The notes below the pieces were generated by a model that did not search any database, had not been told where the DNA came from, and saw only the letters and a program-made list of their open reading frames with translations. A DNA stretch of 64,000 nt from Tenacibaculum sp. 190524A05c (GTDB lineage Bacteria > Bacteroidota > Bacteroidia > Flavobacteriales > Flavobacteriaceae): assembly GCF_964036595.1 (NCBI RefSeq), contig NZ_OZ038523.1, positions 2,610,501 through 2,674,500 on the forward strand, written 5' to 3'. The position numbers and the translations under genes are program-made. Below are positions 9,803 to 18,307 of this stretch, in pieces. How positions within the stretch are numbered: position 1 is the stretch's first letter; each line of letters starts with the position of its first letter.

Positions 9803-10516
9803 TTAGTTATCCTCCAAAGAGAAGTTAATTGGGAACCCATATTTTACTGAAGTTGGCTCACCATCTTTTACTCCCGGAATAAACTTAGGTAAATTTGAAA
9901 CTACACGAATAGCCTCATCATTTAATATTTTTGCTCCTTTAGGTCCAAGAGCCTTAATGTTTGTTACGTTACCGTCTTTATCGATAATAAATCGAACCCA
10001 AACTTCACCTTGAATTTTATTCACCAAAGCGTCATCTGGATATCTGAAGTGTTCTTGGATGTGTTTCATCATTTCTGTATTGAAACAATCCAACTGATCA
10101 TCTCCTTTTTCTCCTTTACACGAAGGAAATAAAGGAATATCATTTACAGTACTGAATTTATCTGCCTTTCTAACTTCTTCTTTTGATAAGGTATTTGTTA
10201 AAGCTGCTAAATTAGTTTTTAATGCTACAGCTTTTGAAATACCAGTAGAGTTTGTGCTTGCTAAACCAGAGCTGCTTAAGTCATTTGCTCCAGCTACTTG
10301 CTTCTTTCTTTTCTTTAAAAATCTTCTTTTTGGAGCTGATACTCGAACAGAGATTTGTCGAGCTCTTTTGTCTTTTGATTTTTTCGAAGGTTTAATAGTA
10401 CACTTCGTTATACTGTTTAAGTCTTGAACTGCGTCTTCAGGTGTTTCACAAGTATCCTTTTGTGAAAAAGCATTAAATGAAAGGGTCACTAATGCAAAAA
10501 ATATCAATTTCTTCAT
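9803..10516 (-). CDS. Secreted TonB C-terminal-domain protein (module A)
   Basis: 237 aa paralogue of the protein at 6005-6745, with the same plan: signal peptide (LIFFALVTLSFNAFSQ), LNSITKC, basic stretch RARQISVRVSAPKRRFLKKRKK, linker, and a C-terminal TonB_C domain (HIQEHFRYPDDAL, IQGEVWVRFIIDKDGNVTNI, GFPINFSLEDN). A Cys pair flanks the domain entry (SCKGEKGDDQLDCFN), as in its paralogue (GCKKAKKGEMVDCFN). First gene of the module A operon, followed after 48 bp by a TonB-dependent receptor. Probably periplasmic and coupled to that receptor (inference from gene order). Confidence 0.85.
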   Translation of the reverse strand: MKKLIFFALVTLSFNAFSQKDTCETPEDAVQDLNSITKCTIKPSKKSKDKRARQISVRVSAPKRRFLKKRKKQVAGANDLSSSGLASTNSTGISKAVALKTNLAALTNTLSKEEVRKADKFSTVNDIPLFPSCKGEKGDDQLDCFNTEMMKHIQEHFRYPDDALVNKIQGEVWVRFIIDKDGNVTNIKALGPKGAKILNDEAIRVVSNLPKFIPGVKDGEPTSVKYGFPINFSLEDN

Positions 10517-10597
10517 AATCTGGGGAATGACTACCTAGCATAGATTGCTCTATATTAGATAATTATACATCAACTTTACACTAAATATGTTCCGCAA

Positions 10598-10605
10598 CAA
10601 ATTTA
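10598..10605 (-). promoter_or_regulatory. TAnnTTTG promoter -7 box for module A
   Basis: TAAATTTG on the minus strand about 82 nt upstream of the ATG at 10516. No convincing -33 TTG at the expected distance. Its presence implies a leader of roughly 75 nt. Confidence 0.4.
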
Positions 10606-10702
10606 ACGAAAAAAACTATACGTATTTTTTGTTATTATTTTTTTGCTTTTTTTTAACTGTTTTCAATAAATTATTAACAATTACAATGCCAGAAAAGTTG
10701 TA

Positions 10703-11893
10703 TTAATACAAAAAGTTGTTGTAAGGGAAGATTTTGGTATGGATTTTCATTACCTCATCATAAACCATTTCTTTAAACTCTTCAATATTTGTTTTTTCTC
10801 CGGCAGAAATAAAGGAAACTTTTTCGCTCAAGTCGTTAACCCATTTATTTTTCCAGTCTTCTAATGTAAAATGAGCTTTAGTCCTTTCTGTAACTAAATC
10901 ATCTTCATCTATAGTTTCACAAATATAAGCGTCGATTTTGTTGAATACCATAATGGTAGGTTTATTGGCACTGTTTATTTCGACCAAAATCTTGTTTACT
11001 GACGATATATGGTCTTCAAAACTTGGGTGAGAAATGTCTACAACGTGAATAATTAAATCCGCTTCTCTAACTTCATCAAGTGTAGATTTAAAGGATTCAA
11101 CCAGTTGTGTAGGTAGTTTTCTAATGAATCCAACTGTATCTGTTAGTAAAAAAGGAATGTTTTTAATTACCACTTTACGTACAGTAGTATCTAAAGTTGC
11201 AAATAATTTGTTCTCGGCAAAAACATCACTTTTACTTATTAGGTTCATTAAAGTTGATTTACCAACATTGGTATACCCAACTAATGCAGCACGAACCATT
11301 TTACCTCTGTTCTTTCGTTGAACAGCCATTTGCTTATCTATCGTTGCTAATTTCTTTTTCAGCAACGTTATTTTATCACGAATAATTCGTCTATCAGTTT
11401 CGATTTCAGTTTCCCCTGGTCCTCTCATACCAATACCTCCTTTTTGCTTATCTAAGTGCGTCCACATTCGCGTTAAACGAGGTAATAAATATTGATATTG
11501 TGCAAGTTCAACCTGAGTTTTGGCAGAACTTGTTTGTGCTCTACTAGCAAAAATATCTAGAATAAGATTTGTTCGATCTAAAATTTTACAATCTAAGATT
11601 CGCTCAATATTTCTTAATTGTGCAGGAGATAATTCATCATCAAAAATTGCTGTTCCTATATCATTTGCATCAATAAAGCTTTTCACGTCATTTAATTTTC
11701 CTGTTCCCAAAAATGTTTTTGGATTAGGTCTATCTAGTTTCTGTAAAAATCTTTTCACCGGAACACCTCCAGCAGTTACGGTTAAGAATTCTAATTCATC
11801 TAAGTATTCTTTGGCTTTATCTTCATTTTGTAATTGCGTAATTACACCTATCAACACTGCCTTTTCAGAAGTTACTTTTCTTGTCTCTATCAT
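10703..11893 (-). CDS. hflX: GTPase HflX
   Basis: HflX-type ribosome-associated GTPase, 396 aa. An N-terminal HflX domain (about 1-115) and glycine-rich linker (KQKGGIGMRGPGETEIETDRR) precede the G domain: G1 GYTNVGKST, G3 DTVGFIRKLP, G4 NKID and a G5-like SAGE. The family splits stalled or hibernating ribosomes. The longest frame starts at a TTG at 11902, but that TTG is part of the promoter -7 box TACTTTTG (11900-11907), so I place the start at the ATG at 11893 (MIETRKVTSEKAV, matching the usual HflX start). The transcript would begin within a few bases of this ATG and so be leaderless or nearly so. Confidence 0.93.
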   Translation of the reverse strand: MIETRKVTSEKAVLIGVITQLQNEDKAKEYLDELEFLTVTAGGVPVKRFLQKLDRPNPKTFLGTGKLNDVKSFIDANDIGTAIFDDELSPAQLRNIERILDCKILDRTNLILDIFASRAQTSSAKTQVELAQYQYLLPRLTRMWTHLDKQKGGIGMRGPGETEIETDRRIIRDKITLLKKKLATIDKQMAVQRKNRGKMVRAALVGYTNVGKSTLMNLISKSDVFAENKLFATLDTTVRKVVIKNIPFLLTDTVGFIRKLPTQLVESFKSTLDEVREADLIIHVVDISHPSFEDHISSVNKILVEINSANKPTIMVFNKIDAYICETIDEDDLVTERTKAHFTLEDWKNKWVNDLSEKVSFISAGEKTNIEEFKEMVYDEVMKIHTKIFPYNNFLY

Positions 11894-11899
11894 AAGCCA

Positions 11900-11931
11900 C
11901 AAAAGTACAAATAATTAAAAATGGATATCAA
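11900..11931 (-). promoter_or_regulatory. Promoter of hflX, almost on top of the start codon
   Basis: On the minus strand TTG (11931-11929), 21-bp spacer, TACTTTTG (11907-11900). The last base of the -7 box is only 7 nt before the ATG at 11893. Among the strongest matches to the Bacteroidota consensus in the window. Confidence 0.7.
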
Positions 11932-11955
11932 TTTTTGTGAAGTTCTTTCCTGAAT

Positions 11956-12519
11956 TTAGTTCTTCGAACATTGATACACAAAAGCAGGAGGAATATTAAT
12001 AGCTTCAAATTGAATTGAAATATTCTCTTTTCCGAATACGGTTTTCAATTTCTTTAAATAGTTTAACGAATATTGAAACTGAATATATTTACCGCCATTT
12101 TTTAAAATATCATGAGATTTATTCAAAATACTCATTGAAATTTCCTTTGGTATTATAGATAATGGTAAACTAGAAACAATATAATCAGCTTCATTAAAAC
12201 CGAAATTCTGAATTTCTCGCCTCAAGTATTCAGCAGACTCTTTTAAGACTACTAGTTGAGGATGATCTATTTTTTGCAATTCATTATAAAAGTTTTCATT
12301 TATCTCGAAACAAATCAGTTTTGTGTTTGGTCCAATTCTTTGCAATAGATGTTTTGTAATGGCACCATTACCTGGACCTAACTCTACAATTAGCTCTGCT
12401 GAATCAAAATCAATTCCTTTTAACATTCTATCTGCTAAAAATCTAGAACTAGGAGCTATTGTTCCCGAGGTTTTTGCTGTGGCTATTGCTTCTTTAAAAA
12501 AATTAAACTTTTTACCCAA
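11956..12519 (-). CDS. Class I SAM methyltransferase, PmtA-like
   Basis: 187 aa soluble methyltransferase. The N-terminal block TSGTIAPSSRFLADRM is typical of the phospholipid N-methyltransferase (PmtA-like)/KsgA-related group. Motif I is VELGPGNGAITKHLL (about 45-59), the acidic motif II is CFEINENF, and a motif IV-like stretch is YIVSSLPLSIIP. It may methylate phosphatidylethanolamine or another small amine; substrate is not proven. The only start compatible with the N-terminal block is a TTG at 12519, two codons after an in-frame stop; no ATG occurs before the conserved motif. It is divergent from comF across 45 bp. Confidence 0.8.
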   Translation of the reverse strand: MGKKFNFFKEAIATAKTSGTIAPSSRFLADRMLKGIDFDSAELIVELGPGNGAITKHLLQRIGPNTKLICFEINENFYNELQKIDHPQLVVLKESAEYLRREIQNFGFNEADYIVSSLPLSIIPKEISMSILNKSHDILKNGGKYIQFQYSLNYLKKLKTVFGKENISIQFEAINIPPAFVYQCSKN

Positions 12520-12564
12520 AAATTAGATCTATTTGTATATTTATAAAAAAATTGCTTCGCAAAT

Positions 12565-13257
12565 ATGCGTTTTTTAAAAGACTTTTTCAGGGTATTTTAC
12601 CCTAAAATATGCGTTGGATGCTCCAACGAGCTACTTTCATCAGAAAAAATATTATGTAATTTCTGTAGTAATGATCTTCCTATATTGGAACTAGACGATC
12701 ATTCTAACAATATTGTTACAAACTCTTTTTACGGAAGAACAAAAATTGAAAAAGCGATTTCTTTTCTTTCATTCCACAAGAAAAATACAACACAAAAATT
12801 AATTCACGAATTAAAGTACAATGGGCGACAAGAGATTGGTACAAGTTTAGGATTATGGTTTACTGAAAATCAAAAAGATGGAACTTTCTTTTCCAACATT
12901 GATTATATAATTCCTGTACCGATTCATCCTAAGAAAATGAGAAAACGAGGTTACAACCAAGTAAGTAGTTTCTGTAAAAGTTTAAGTGAAAAATTTAACA
13001 TTCCTGTTTTAGAAAAAGTTTTATTCAGAGGTAAAAATAGCAGTTCTCAAACTTCTAAAAATCGTCTTGAACGATCAAAAACCATTGAAAATGATTTTAT
13101 GCTTAACCATTCAGAAGAAATTGAAAACAAACATGTCCTATTAATAGATGATGTTATAACTACAGGTGCAACTATTGAAGCTTGTTGTAAAGAATTGTTA
13201 AAAACACCTAATTTGAGAATAAGTGTTTTAAGTATTGCGTTTACAGCACATACTTAG
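12565..13257 (+). CDS. comF: ComF-family phosphoribosyltransferase-like protein
   Basis: 230 aa. N-terminal zinc-ribbon cysteines CVGC...CNFC (about 17-36), a double-zinc-ribbon-like part, and a C-terminal type I phosphoribosyltransferase fold with the PRPP loop VLLIDDVITTGATIEACC (about 191-208) and the family motif PVPIHPKKMRKRGYNQ. ComF proteins support DNA uptake in competent bacteria and interact with helicases; in Bacteroidota a uptake role is plausible but untested. The next gene begins about 45 bp downstream under its own promoter-like box. Confidence 0.9.
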   Translation: MRFLKDFFRVFYPKICVGCSNELLSSEKILCNFCSNDLPILELDDHSNNIVTNSFYGRTKIEKAISFLSFHKKNTTQKLIHELKYNGRQEIGTSLGLWFTENQKDGTFFSNIDYIIPVPIHPKKMRKRGYNQVSSFCKSLSEKFNIPVLEKVLFRGKNSSSQTSKNRLERSKTIENDFMLNHSEEIENKHVLLIDDVITTGATIEACCKELLKTPNLRISVLSIAFTAHT

Positions 13258-13270
13258 ATTGTTTTTTTAC

Positions 13271-13278
13271 TACTTTTG
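13271..13278 (+). promoter_or_regulatory. TAnnTTTG promoter -7 box before the Ig-like lipoprotein
   Basis: TACTTTTG. It contains the TTG (13276) that would otherwise be the first start of the downstream frame, so that TTG is unlikely to be transcribed. No good -33 TTG. Confidence 0.45.
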
Positions 13279-13302
13279 ACTAGATTTAAATACCTGTTTC
13301 TT

Positions 13303-14919
13303 GTGAAGTTTTTTAAATACTCTTTATTTCTTTTTTCATTAGGTTTAGTAATTCAAAGTTGCGCTAGAAAAGGAACTCCTGGTGGAGGACCTAAAGATGA
13401 AGACGCGCCAATTATGGTTGTTGCCAAACCTGCACATGAGAGTTTAAACTTTAATGAAGATGAAATTCGTATTTATTTTGACGAGTATATTGTTTTAAGA
13501 GAATTGACCAAGAAATTAATTATTTCTCCTCCTTTTAAAACTCCCGCTTTAATTACTCCACAAGGAACACCAAGCAAGTATATTGATATAAAGATTCTTG
13601 ATACATTAAAGAAAAATACTACCTACACTTTTAATTTTGGAGATGCCGTTCAGGATAATAATGAAGGGAACAAACTAGATAATTTTAGATATGTGTTTTC
13701 TACTGGTGATTATATCGATTCCTTAACATTAAAAGGTTCTGTAATTGATGTTTTAGAAAGAAAAAAGACTAAAAATTACAATCTATTATTATACAAAATA
13801 GACTCTGCCTTTAATGATTCAATTATTTACAAGAGAAAACCTGATTATGTTACCAAAACTTTTGATTCTTTAAACTATAAGTTTGAGAATATTAGTGAAG
13901 GAAAATACAGAATTTACGCATTGGAGGAAGAAACTTCAAACTATTTATTCAACTCCAAAACAGATAGAATTGCTTTTTTAGAAACAGAAGTTTCTCTACC
14001 GAAGGATAGCATACTTAATAAGCCTATTGTGCTTTTTTCTGAAGATCAACCTTACAAATACAAACGCGTAAAAGAAATAAAAAAAGGTAAAGTACAATTT
14101 GCATTTACAGGAAAGCAAACTGATTTAAAAGTTAAATTATTAACGGACGTTCCTAAAGATTTTAAAGCTTTCTCTAAACTCACAAAGGATAAAGACTCGT
14201 TAACCTATTGGCACACTCCTGTTGAGCTTGACTCTCTTAATTTTATTGTGACCAATGGAACAAGTATTGACTCAACTAGAGTTACTTTAAGGAAGAAGAA
14301 AATAGATTCATTATCTATATCTACCAATATTAAAAACAGGAACTTACATTTAAAAGATACGCTTAAGATATTTACGAACAATCCTATCGTAGATTTTGAT
14401 AGAGAAAAGTTCACCATGACCGTTTCAGACAGTATTCCTTTAGATTTTGAGGTTAAGAAAATGGCCTTTGATGAGCTTGCGGTTTTATTTGAAGTGAAAC
14501 CTAAATCTAAATATCAATTAAAGGTGCTTCCTGAGGCCATTGAGGATTTATATAAAGTAAAGTCTAAAGATACCTTAGATTACATAATACGTACTGCTCA
14601 AGTGGAAGATTATGGTGCAATTATACTAGATGTTAAAAAAGAGGTTGAAGAACCTGTTATACTTGAACTTGTTCTAGACAATAAAGTTGAAAAAAGAATC
14701 TTTTTAAAGTCTTCTAAAAAATTGGAATTTAGACTTTTAAATCCTAAAGACTACATCATAAGAGCAATAATTGACGCTAACGATAACGGTGTTTGGGACA
14801 CTGGAGATTATTTAAAAAATATTCAACCAGAACGTATTGTGTTTTTCGAAAAAGAACTCAAATTAAGAGCCAACTGGGAGCTCAACGAAACTTTTACGAT
14901 TAAAAAAGAGAGTCCCTAA
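13303..14919 (+). CDS. Ig-like domain lipoprotein of unknown function
   Basis: About 538 aa from a GTG at 13303. The longest frame begins at a TTG at 13276, but that TTG sits inside a TAnnTTTG box; from the GTG the protein starts with a compact lipoprotein signal (KFFKYSLFLFSLGLVIQSC) with a lipobox-like IQSC. The next residues ARKGTPGGGPKDEDAP and the block IRIYFDEYIVLREL match the Bacteroidota family with an N-terminal bacterial Ig-like (Big_5) domain, about 30-135. The rest is beta-rich, with a C-terminal DANDNGVWDTGDYLK segment that resembles a calcium-binding loop. Probably a cell-envelope protein; role unknown. Confidence 0.75.
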   Translation: MKFFKYSLFLFSLGLVIQSCARKGTPGGGPKDEDAPIMVVAKPAHESLNFNEDEIRIYFDEYIVLRELTKKLIISPPFKTPALITPQGTPSKYIDIKILDTLKKNTTYTFNFGDAVQDNNEGNKLDNFRYVFSTGDYIDSLTLKGSVIDVLERKKTKNYNLLLYKIDSAFNDSIIYKRKPDYVTKTFDSLNYKFENISEGKYRIYALEEETSNYLFNSKTDRIAFLETEVSLPKDSILNKPIVLFSEDQPYKYKRVKEIKKGKVQFAFTGKQTDLKVKLLTDVPKDFKAFSKLTKDKDSLTYWHTPVELDSLNFIVTNGTSIDSTRVTLRKKKIDSLSISTNIKNRNLHLKDTLKIFTNNPIVDFDREKFTMTVSDSIPLDFEVKKMAFDELAVLFEVKPKSKYQLKVLPEAIEDLYKVKSKDTLDYIIRTAQVEDYGAIILDVKKEVEEPVILELVLDNKVEKRIFLKSSKKLEFRLLNPKDYIIRAIIDANDNGVWDTGDYLKNIQPERIVFFEKELKLRANWELNETFTIKKESP

Positions 14920-14927
14920 ACTCTCTT
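14902..14927 (-). terminator. Minus-strand terminator overlapping the end of the convergent gene
   Basis: Read on the minus strand: AAGAGAGT, 6-nt loop, ACTCTCTT, then TTTTAATC. It would stop transcription of the TonB-C gene ending at 14956. Its loop holds the stop codon (14917-14919) of the plus-strand lipoprotein gene. Confidence 0.7.
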
Positions 14928-14955
14928 CTTGACACACTTCCCTTTTTTCTCTCCG

Positions 14956-15669
14956 TTACAGAGAGAAATCAAGAGAAAGTTCATATGATAACGGAACTGA
15001 AACTCCGTTTTTCTTAGCAGGTTTAAATTTAGGAAGCTTAAGAATTAGGTTTTTTGTATAGTTTCCTAATACTTTATCTTCATTTTCGTCAAGCACTTCA
15101 TTGATTTTAATGTTTCCATTTTTATCAAAAATAAACTTGACAGTAATTTTACCTGTAATATCGTTTTCTAACGCCTCTTCTGGGTATTCAAAATTATTCT
15201 GAATATGTTTTCCTATTTCCGATTTAAAACACTTTAAAGTATTCATATCCTTAGTTTCCAAACAAGAGTTGAAAACAGGAATGTAATCCACTTCATTTAA
15301 TTTAAAAATAGACGAACTGTGTTTTTTGGTAACAAGATTTTCGCTAGGTATAGAAGTTTTATTAGAATCCTTATTTAAACCTTTAGAATCTAGTTCGCTG
15401 ATAGCTTGAACAGCTTCTTTAGCTTTACGAATAGACTTTACATCTGGTTTACGTTTTCTTAAAAATCTTCTATTTACATGACTTAATCTTAGATAGATTT
15501 GTCGTGAAGGCTTTTCTTTATTGCTGAGTTTATCATTTAAAGCTTTGCATTTATCAATGCTATTTAAATCTTCAACTACAACTACTTTGGAGCTACAAAC
15601 CTTATTGGTTTGAGCTGTGATTATGTTTACTAAAAACAAGTAAACTAACAATCTTAGGGGGGTTTTCAT
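14956..15669 (-). CDS. Secreted TonB C-terminal-domain protein (orphan copy 1)
   Basis: 237 aa paralogue of the module A and B proteins but without an adjacent receptor. Signal peptide (LLVYLFLVNIITAQ), the shared EDLNSIDKC motif, a basic stretch SRQIYLRLSHVNRRFLRKRKP, a linker and a C-terminal TonB_C domain (HIQNNFEYPEEAL, ITGKITVKFIFDKNGNIKI, LPKFKPAKKNG). The Cys pair before the domain is kept (SCLETKDMNTLKCFK). It lies 94 bp downstream of another orphan copy, probably from the same ancestor. Probably periplasmic; function inferred only from the domain. Confidence 0.82.
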   Translation of the reverse strand: MKTPLRLLVYLFLVNIITAQTNKVCSSKVVVVEDLNSIDKCKALNDKLSNKEKPSRQIYLRLSHVNRRFLRKRKPDVKSIRKAKEAVQAISELDSKGLNKDSNKTSIPSENLVTKKHSSSIFKLNEVDYIPVFNSCLETKDMNTLKCFKSEIGKHIQNNFEYPEEALENDITGKITVKFIFDKNGNIKINEVLDENEDKVLGNYTKNLILKLPKFKPAKKNGVSVPLSYELSLDFSL

Positions 15670-15763
15670 TTTGCGAGGGGATGTTAAATTGTTGTTTAAT
15701 TATTATTTGGTAAATACCTTAAGTATTTATAGAGTATTGGGTCTTATATATCTATGGTTTTAG

Positions 15764-16420
15764 TTAAAGTGAAAAATCTAATTGAAACTCATATGAAGAT
15801 GCCACAGGTTTACCTTCTTTAAGAGCTGGTTCAAGTTTTGGTAACTTAGAAATTAATTCTACACTATACGATGTAAGTGTTTCAGAGTCATTGGTATCTG
15901 TAGCAATTACATTTACTACTTTACCATTTTTATTTATCGTGAATTTGATATTTACTTTACCGGTAATTCCATCTTCAATAGCATCTTCTGGGTATTCAAA
16001 GTTGTTTTGAATAAACTTACTTATTCCTACCTTAAAACATTTCTTGGAATTTCTTTTACCATTTACGTTGCAGTTTGAGAAGGTTGGTACAATATCTACT
16101 TTATCAAAAGTAAAAACAGAGTTCTTTTCTACAGACTTTACCTTTTTTACTTCTTTAGTTTTGGTTTTAACTAAGGTCGTCTTATCGGTCTTATTGTCCT
16201 TTCTCTTTATTCTAAATCGAGTTTTATCGGGACTTGCAGTTTCAGTAATTTTAGGTGGAGTTTTTTTTGTTACCGACTTTCTGTTATAAACAATTTCCAC
16301 TTCAATATTCTTTGAAGCGCTATTGCTCTTTTTGATTTTAACAGTATGGTCGTTGCTACTCTGGCCAAAGGCCGAGTTCATCATAAATAAACTATAGAGT
16401 AACCAAATAACTTTTTTCAT
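15764..16420 (-). CDS. Secreted TonB C-terminal-domain protein (orphan copy 2)
   Basis: 218 aa. Signal peptide (WLLYSLFMMNSAFGQ), then a shorter, Lys/Thr-rich low-complexity linker that has lost the LNSIxKC and RFLKKR motifs of its three paralogues. The C-terminal TonB_C domain is intact (FIQNNFEYPEDAI, ITGKVNIKFTINKNGKVVNV, SKLPKLEPALKEGKPV, ending QLDFSL), with the preceding Cys pair NCNVNGKRNSKKCFK. Most like the neighbour at 14956-15669, suggesting a local duplication and then divergence of the N-terminal half. No receptor gene is next to it. Confidence 0.8.
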   Translation of the reverse strand: MKKVIWLLYSLFMMNSAFGQSSNDHTVKIKKSNSASKNIEVEIVYNRKSVTKKTPPKITETASPDKTRFRIKRKDNKTDKTTLVKTKTKEVKKVKSVEKNSVFTFDKVDIVPTFSNCNVNGKRNSKKCFKVGISKFIQNNFEYPEDAIEDGITGKVNIKFTINKNGKVVNVIATDTNDSETLTSYSVELISKLPKLEPALKEGKPVASSYEFQLDFSL

Positions 16421-16553
16421 TTCTGAGGGGATTAAAAGTTTGGTCCTAAATAATATTGGGATTACTAAAGTAATAAAAAAAATTAGTTTTTTAACATTTT
16501 TTTTAACTAAAAATCAATAAGATAAAGAATTTGTAACGAAAATTTCACAAATC

Positions 16554-18242
16554 TTACTTGTTCACTTTTGCCCAAGTATCTCTTAAACCTACTGTTTTAT
16601 TAAAAACTAACTTTTCTTTGGTACTATCGTCATCAACATTAAAATATCCTAATCTTTGAAATTGGAATCTATCACCTATTGCGGCAGAAGCTAAACTTGG
16701 TTCAACAAATGCCTCAATCTTCTCCAAAGAATTAGGATTTAAAAACTCCATAAAATCTTTGTCTTTGTGAGAATCTGGTGCTTCATCAGAGAATAAACGA
16801 TCATAAACTCTTACTTCTGCTTTAACAGCATGTTTCATCGAAACCCAATGTAAAGTTCCTTTCACCTTTCTCTTACTCTCTTCTGTTCCACTTCCTGACT
16901 TACTTAAAGGATCATACGTACAGTGAATTTCTGTAATATTACCATCCGCATCTTTCACACAGCTCTCTCCTTTTATAATGTAAGCGTTCTTTAAACGAAC
17001 TTCTTTACCAATTGTTAATCGGAAATACTTTCTGTTTGCTTCTTCCTTAAAATCTTCTCTTTCTATGTATAATTCATGTGAAAACGGAACTTCTCTTGTG
17101 CCTGCATCCATTTCTGGATTGTTCTCCGCAATTAATATTTCCTCTTCTCCTTCAGGATAATTGGTAATTACTAATTTCACAGGATTTAAAACTCCCATTA
17201 CTCTATTAGCCGTTTTATTTAAGTCCTCACGAATTTTGAACTCTAATAAAGCAACATCAATTACATTCTCTCTTTTGGAAACTCCTACTGTTTCAATGAA
17301 ATTTCTAATAGACGCTGGAGTATATCCTCTTCTACGTAAACCAGAAATTGTAGGCATTCTAGGATCATCCCAACCAGCAACGATTCCTTCCTCAACTAAT
17401 TTTAGAAGTTTACGCTTACTCATTATGGTATAGCTCAAATTCAAACGAGAAAACTCTCTTTGCTTTGGTGCATTAGGATATTCATCCTTACTATATTCAA
17501 ATACGTTATCTCTAAACCAATTGTATAAATCACGATGTGGTTTAAATTCTAAAGAACATAATGAATGTGAAATTTGTTCGATATAATCACTTTCACCATG
17601 TGTCCAGTCGTACATTGGATAAATTACCCAATCATCCCCTGTTCTATGGTGTGCTTTTTTAAGAATACGATACATGATAGGATCACGCATTAACATGTTA
17701 GGTGAAGCCATATCAATCTTAGCTCTTAACACATGAGAACCTTCATCAAACTCACCATTTTTCATACGTGTAAACAAATCAAGATTCTCCTCTACAGATC
17801 TATCTCTGTATGGACTAGCAACACCAGGTTCAGTTGGAGTTCCTTTTTGTTCAGCCATAGCTTCAGAAGATTGACTATCTACATAAGCTTTTCCATCTTC
17901 AATTAACTGAACTGCCCAATCGTATAATTGTTGAAAATAATCAGAAGAATAACATTCGTTTGCCCATTGATAACCTAACCAAGAAACATCTTTCTTAATT
18001 GCATCAACATATTCTTGCTCCTCTTTTGCAGGGTTAGTATCATCAAAACGTAAGTTTACAGGAGCATTATACTTTTCTCCTAAACCAAAGCTAATTCCAA
18101 TAGCTTTTGTATGACCAATATGAAGATATCCATTAGGTTCTGGTGGAAAACGAAAACGTAAATTTTCATTCTTCATTCCGTTTCCTAAATCCTCTTCTAT
18201 AATTTGCTCAATAAAGTTCAATGATTTCTTTTCTTCTGACAT
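16554..18242 (-). CDS. glnS: Glutaminyl-tRNA synthetase
   Basis: 562 aa class I aminoacyl-tRNA synthetase that charges tRNA-Gln in the cytoplasm. The signature PPEPNGYLHIGHTKA (33-47) carries the HIGH motif, and IMSKRKL near residue 272 is the KMSKS-type loop. The catalytic Rossmann core is followed by the two-part beta-barrel anticodon-binding region typical of GlnRS, ending near FQRLGYFNVDDDS. Length equals that of bacterial GlnRS. The Gln rather than Glu assignment rests on the PPEPNGYLHIGH form of motif I and on the C-terminal barrel. Confidence 0.96.
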   Translation of the reverse strand: MSEEKKSLNFIEQIIEEDLGNGMKNENLRFRFPPEPNGYLHIGHTKAIGISFGLGEKYNAPVNLRFDDTNPAKEEQEYVDAIKKDVSWLGYQWANECYSSDYFQQLYDWAVQLIEDGKAYVDSQSSEAMAEQKGTPTEPGVASPYRDRSVEENLDLFTRMKNGEFDEGSHVLRAKIDMASPNMLMRDPIMYRILKKAHHRTGDDWVIYPMYDWTHGESDYIEQISHSLCSLEFKPHRDLYNWFRDNVFEYSKDEYPNAPKQREFSRLNLSYTIMSKRKLLKLVEEGIVAGWDDPRMPTISGLRRRGYTPASIRNFIETVGVSKRENVIDVALLEFKIREDLNKTANRVMGVLNPVKLVITNYPEGEEEILIAENNPEMDAGTREVPFSHELYIEREDFKEEANRKYFRLTIGKEVRLKNAYIIKGESCVKDADGNITEIHCTYDPLSKSGSGTEESKRKVKGTLHWVSMKHAVKAEVRVYDRLFSDEAPDSHKDKDFMEFLNPNSLEKIEAFVEPSLASAAIGDRFQFQRLGYFNVDDDSTKEKLVFNKTVGLRDTWAKVNK

Positions 18243-18261
18243 CTTCTATTAAATTGAAGAG

Positions 18262-18269
18262 CAAAATTA
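18262..18269 (-). promoter_or_regulatory. TAnnTTTG promoter -7 box for glnS
   Basis: TAATTTTG on the minus strand, about 20 nt before the ATG at 18242. The nearest TTG upstream (18287-18285) is 15 bp away, shorter than usual. Confidence 0.5.
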
Positions 18270-18307
18270 ATGAAAATAGTTGAGCAAACATTCTGTATAA
18301 CCTTAAG

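Noticed and set aside
11520..11918. Open frame of 132 aa on the plus strand opposite hflX
   Set aside because: Antisense to the conserved N-terminal domain of HflX and lacking any motif.
14946..14968. TTTCTCTC/GAGAGAAA hairpin at the end of the orphan TonB-C gene
   Set aside because: No T run on either side in the transcribed direction; the nearby 14902-14927 hairpin is the better terminator.
15712..15728. Palindrome AAATACCTTAAGTATTT
   Set aside because: Considered as a terminator for the TonB-C gene ending at 15764, but no T run follows on the minus strand and the stem is AT-rich.
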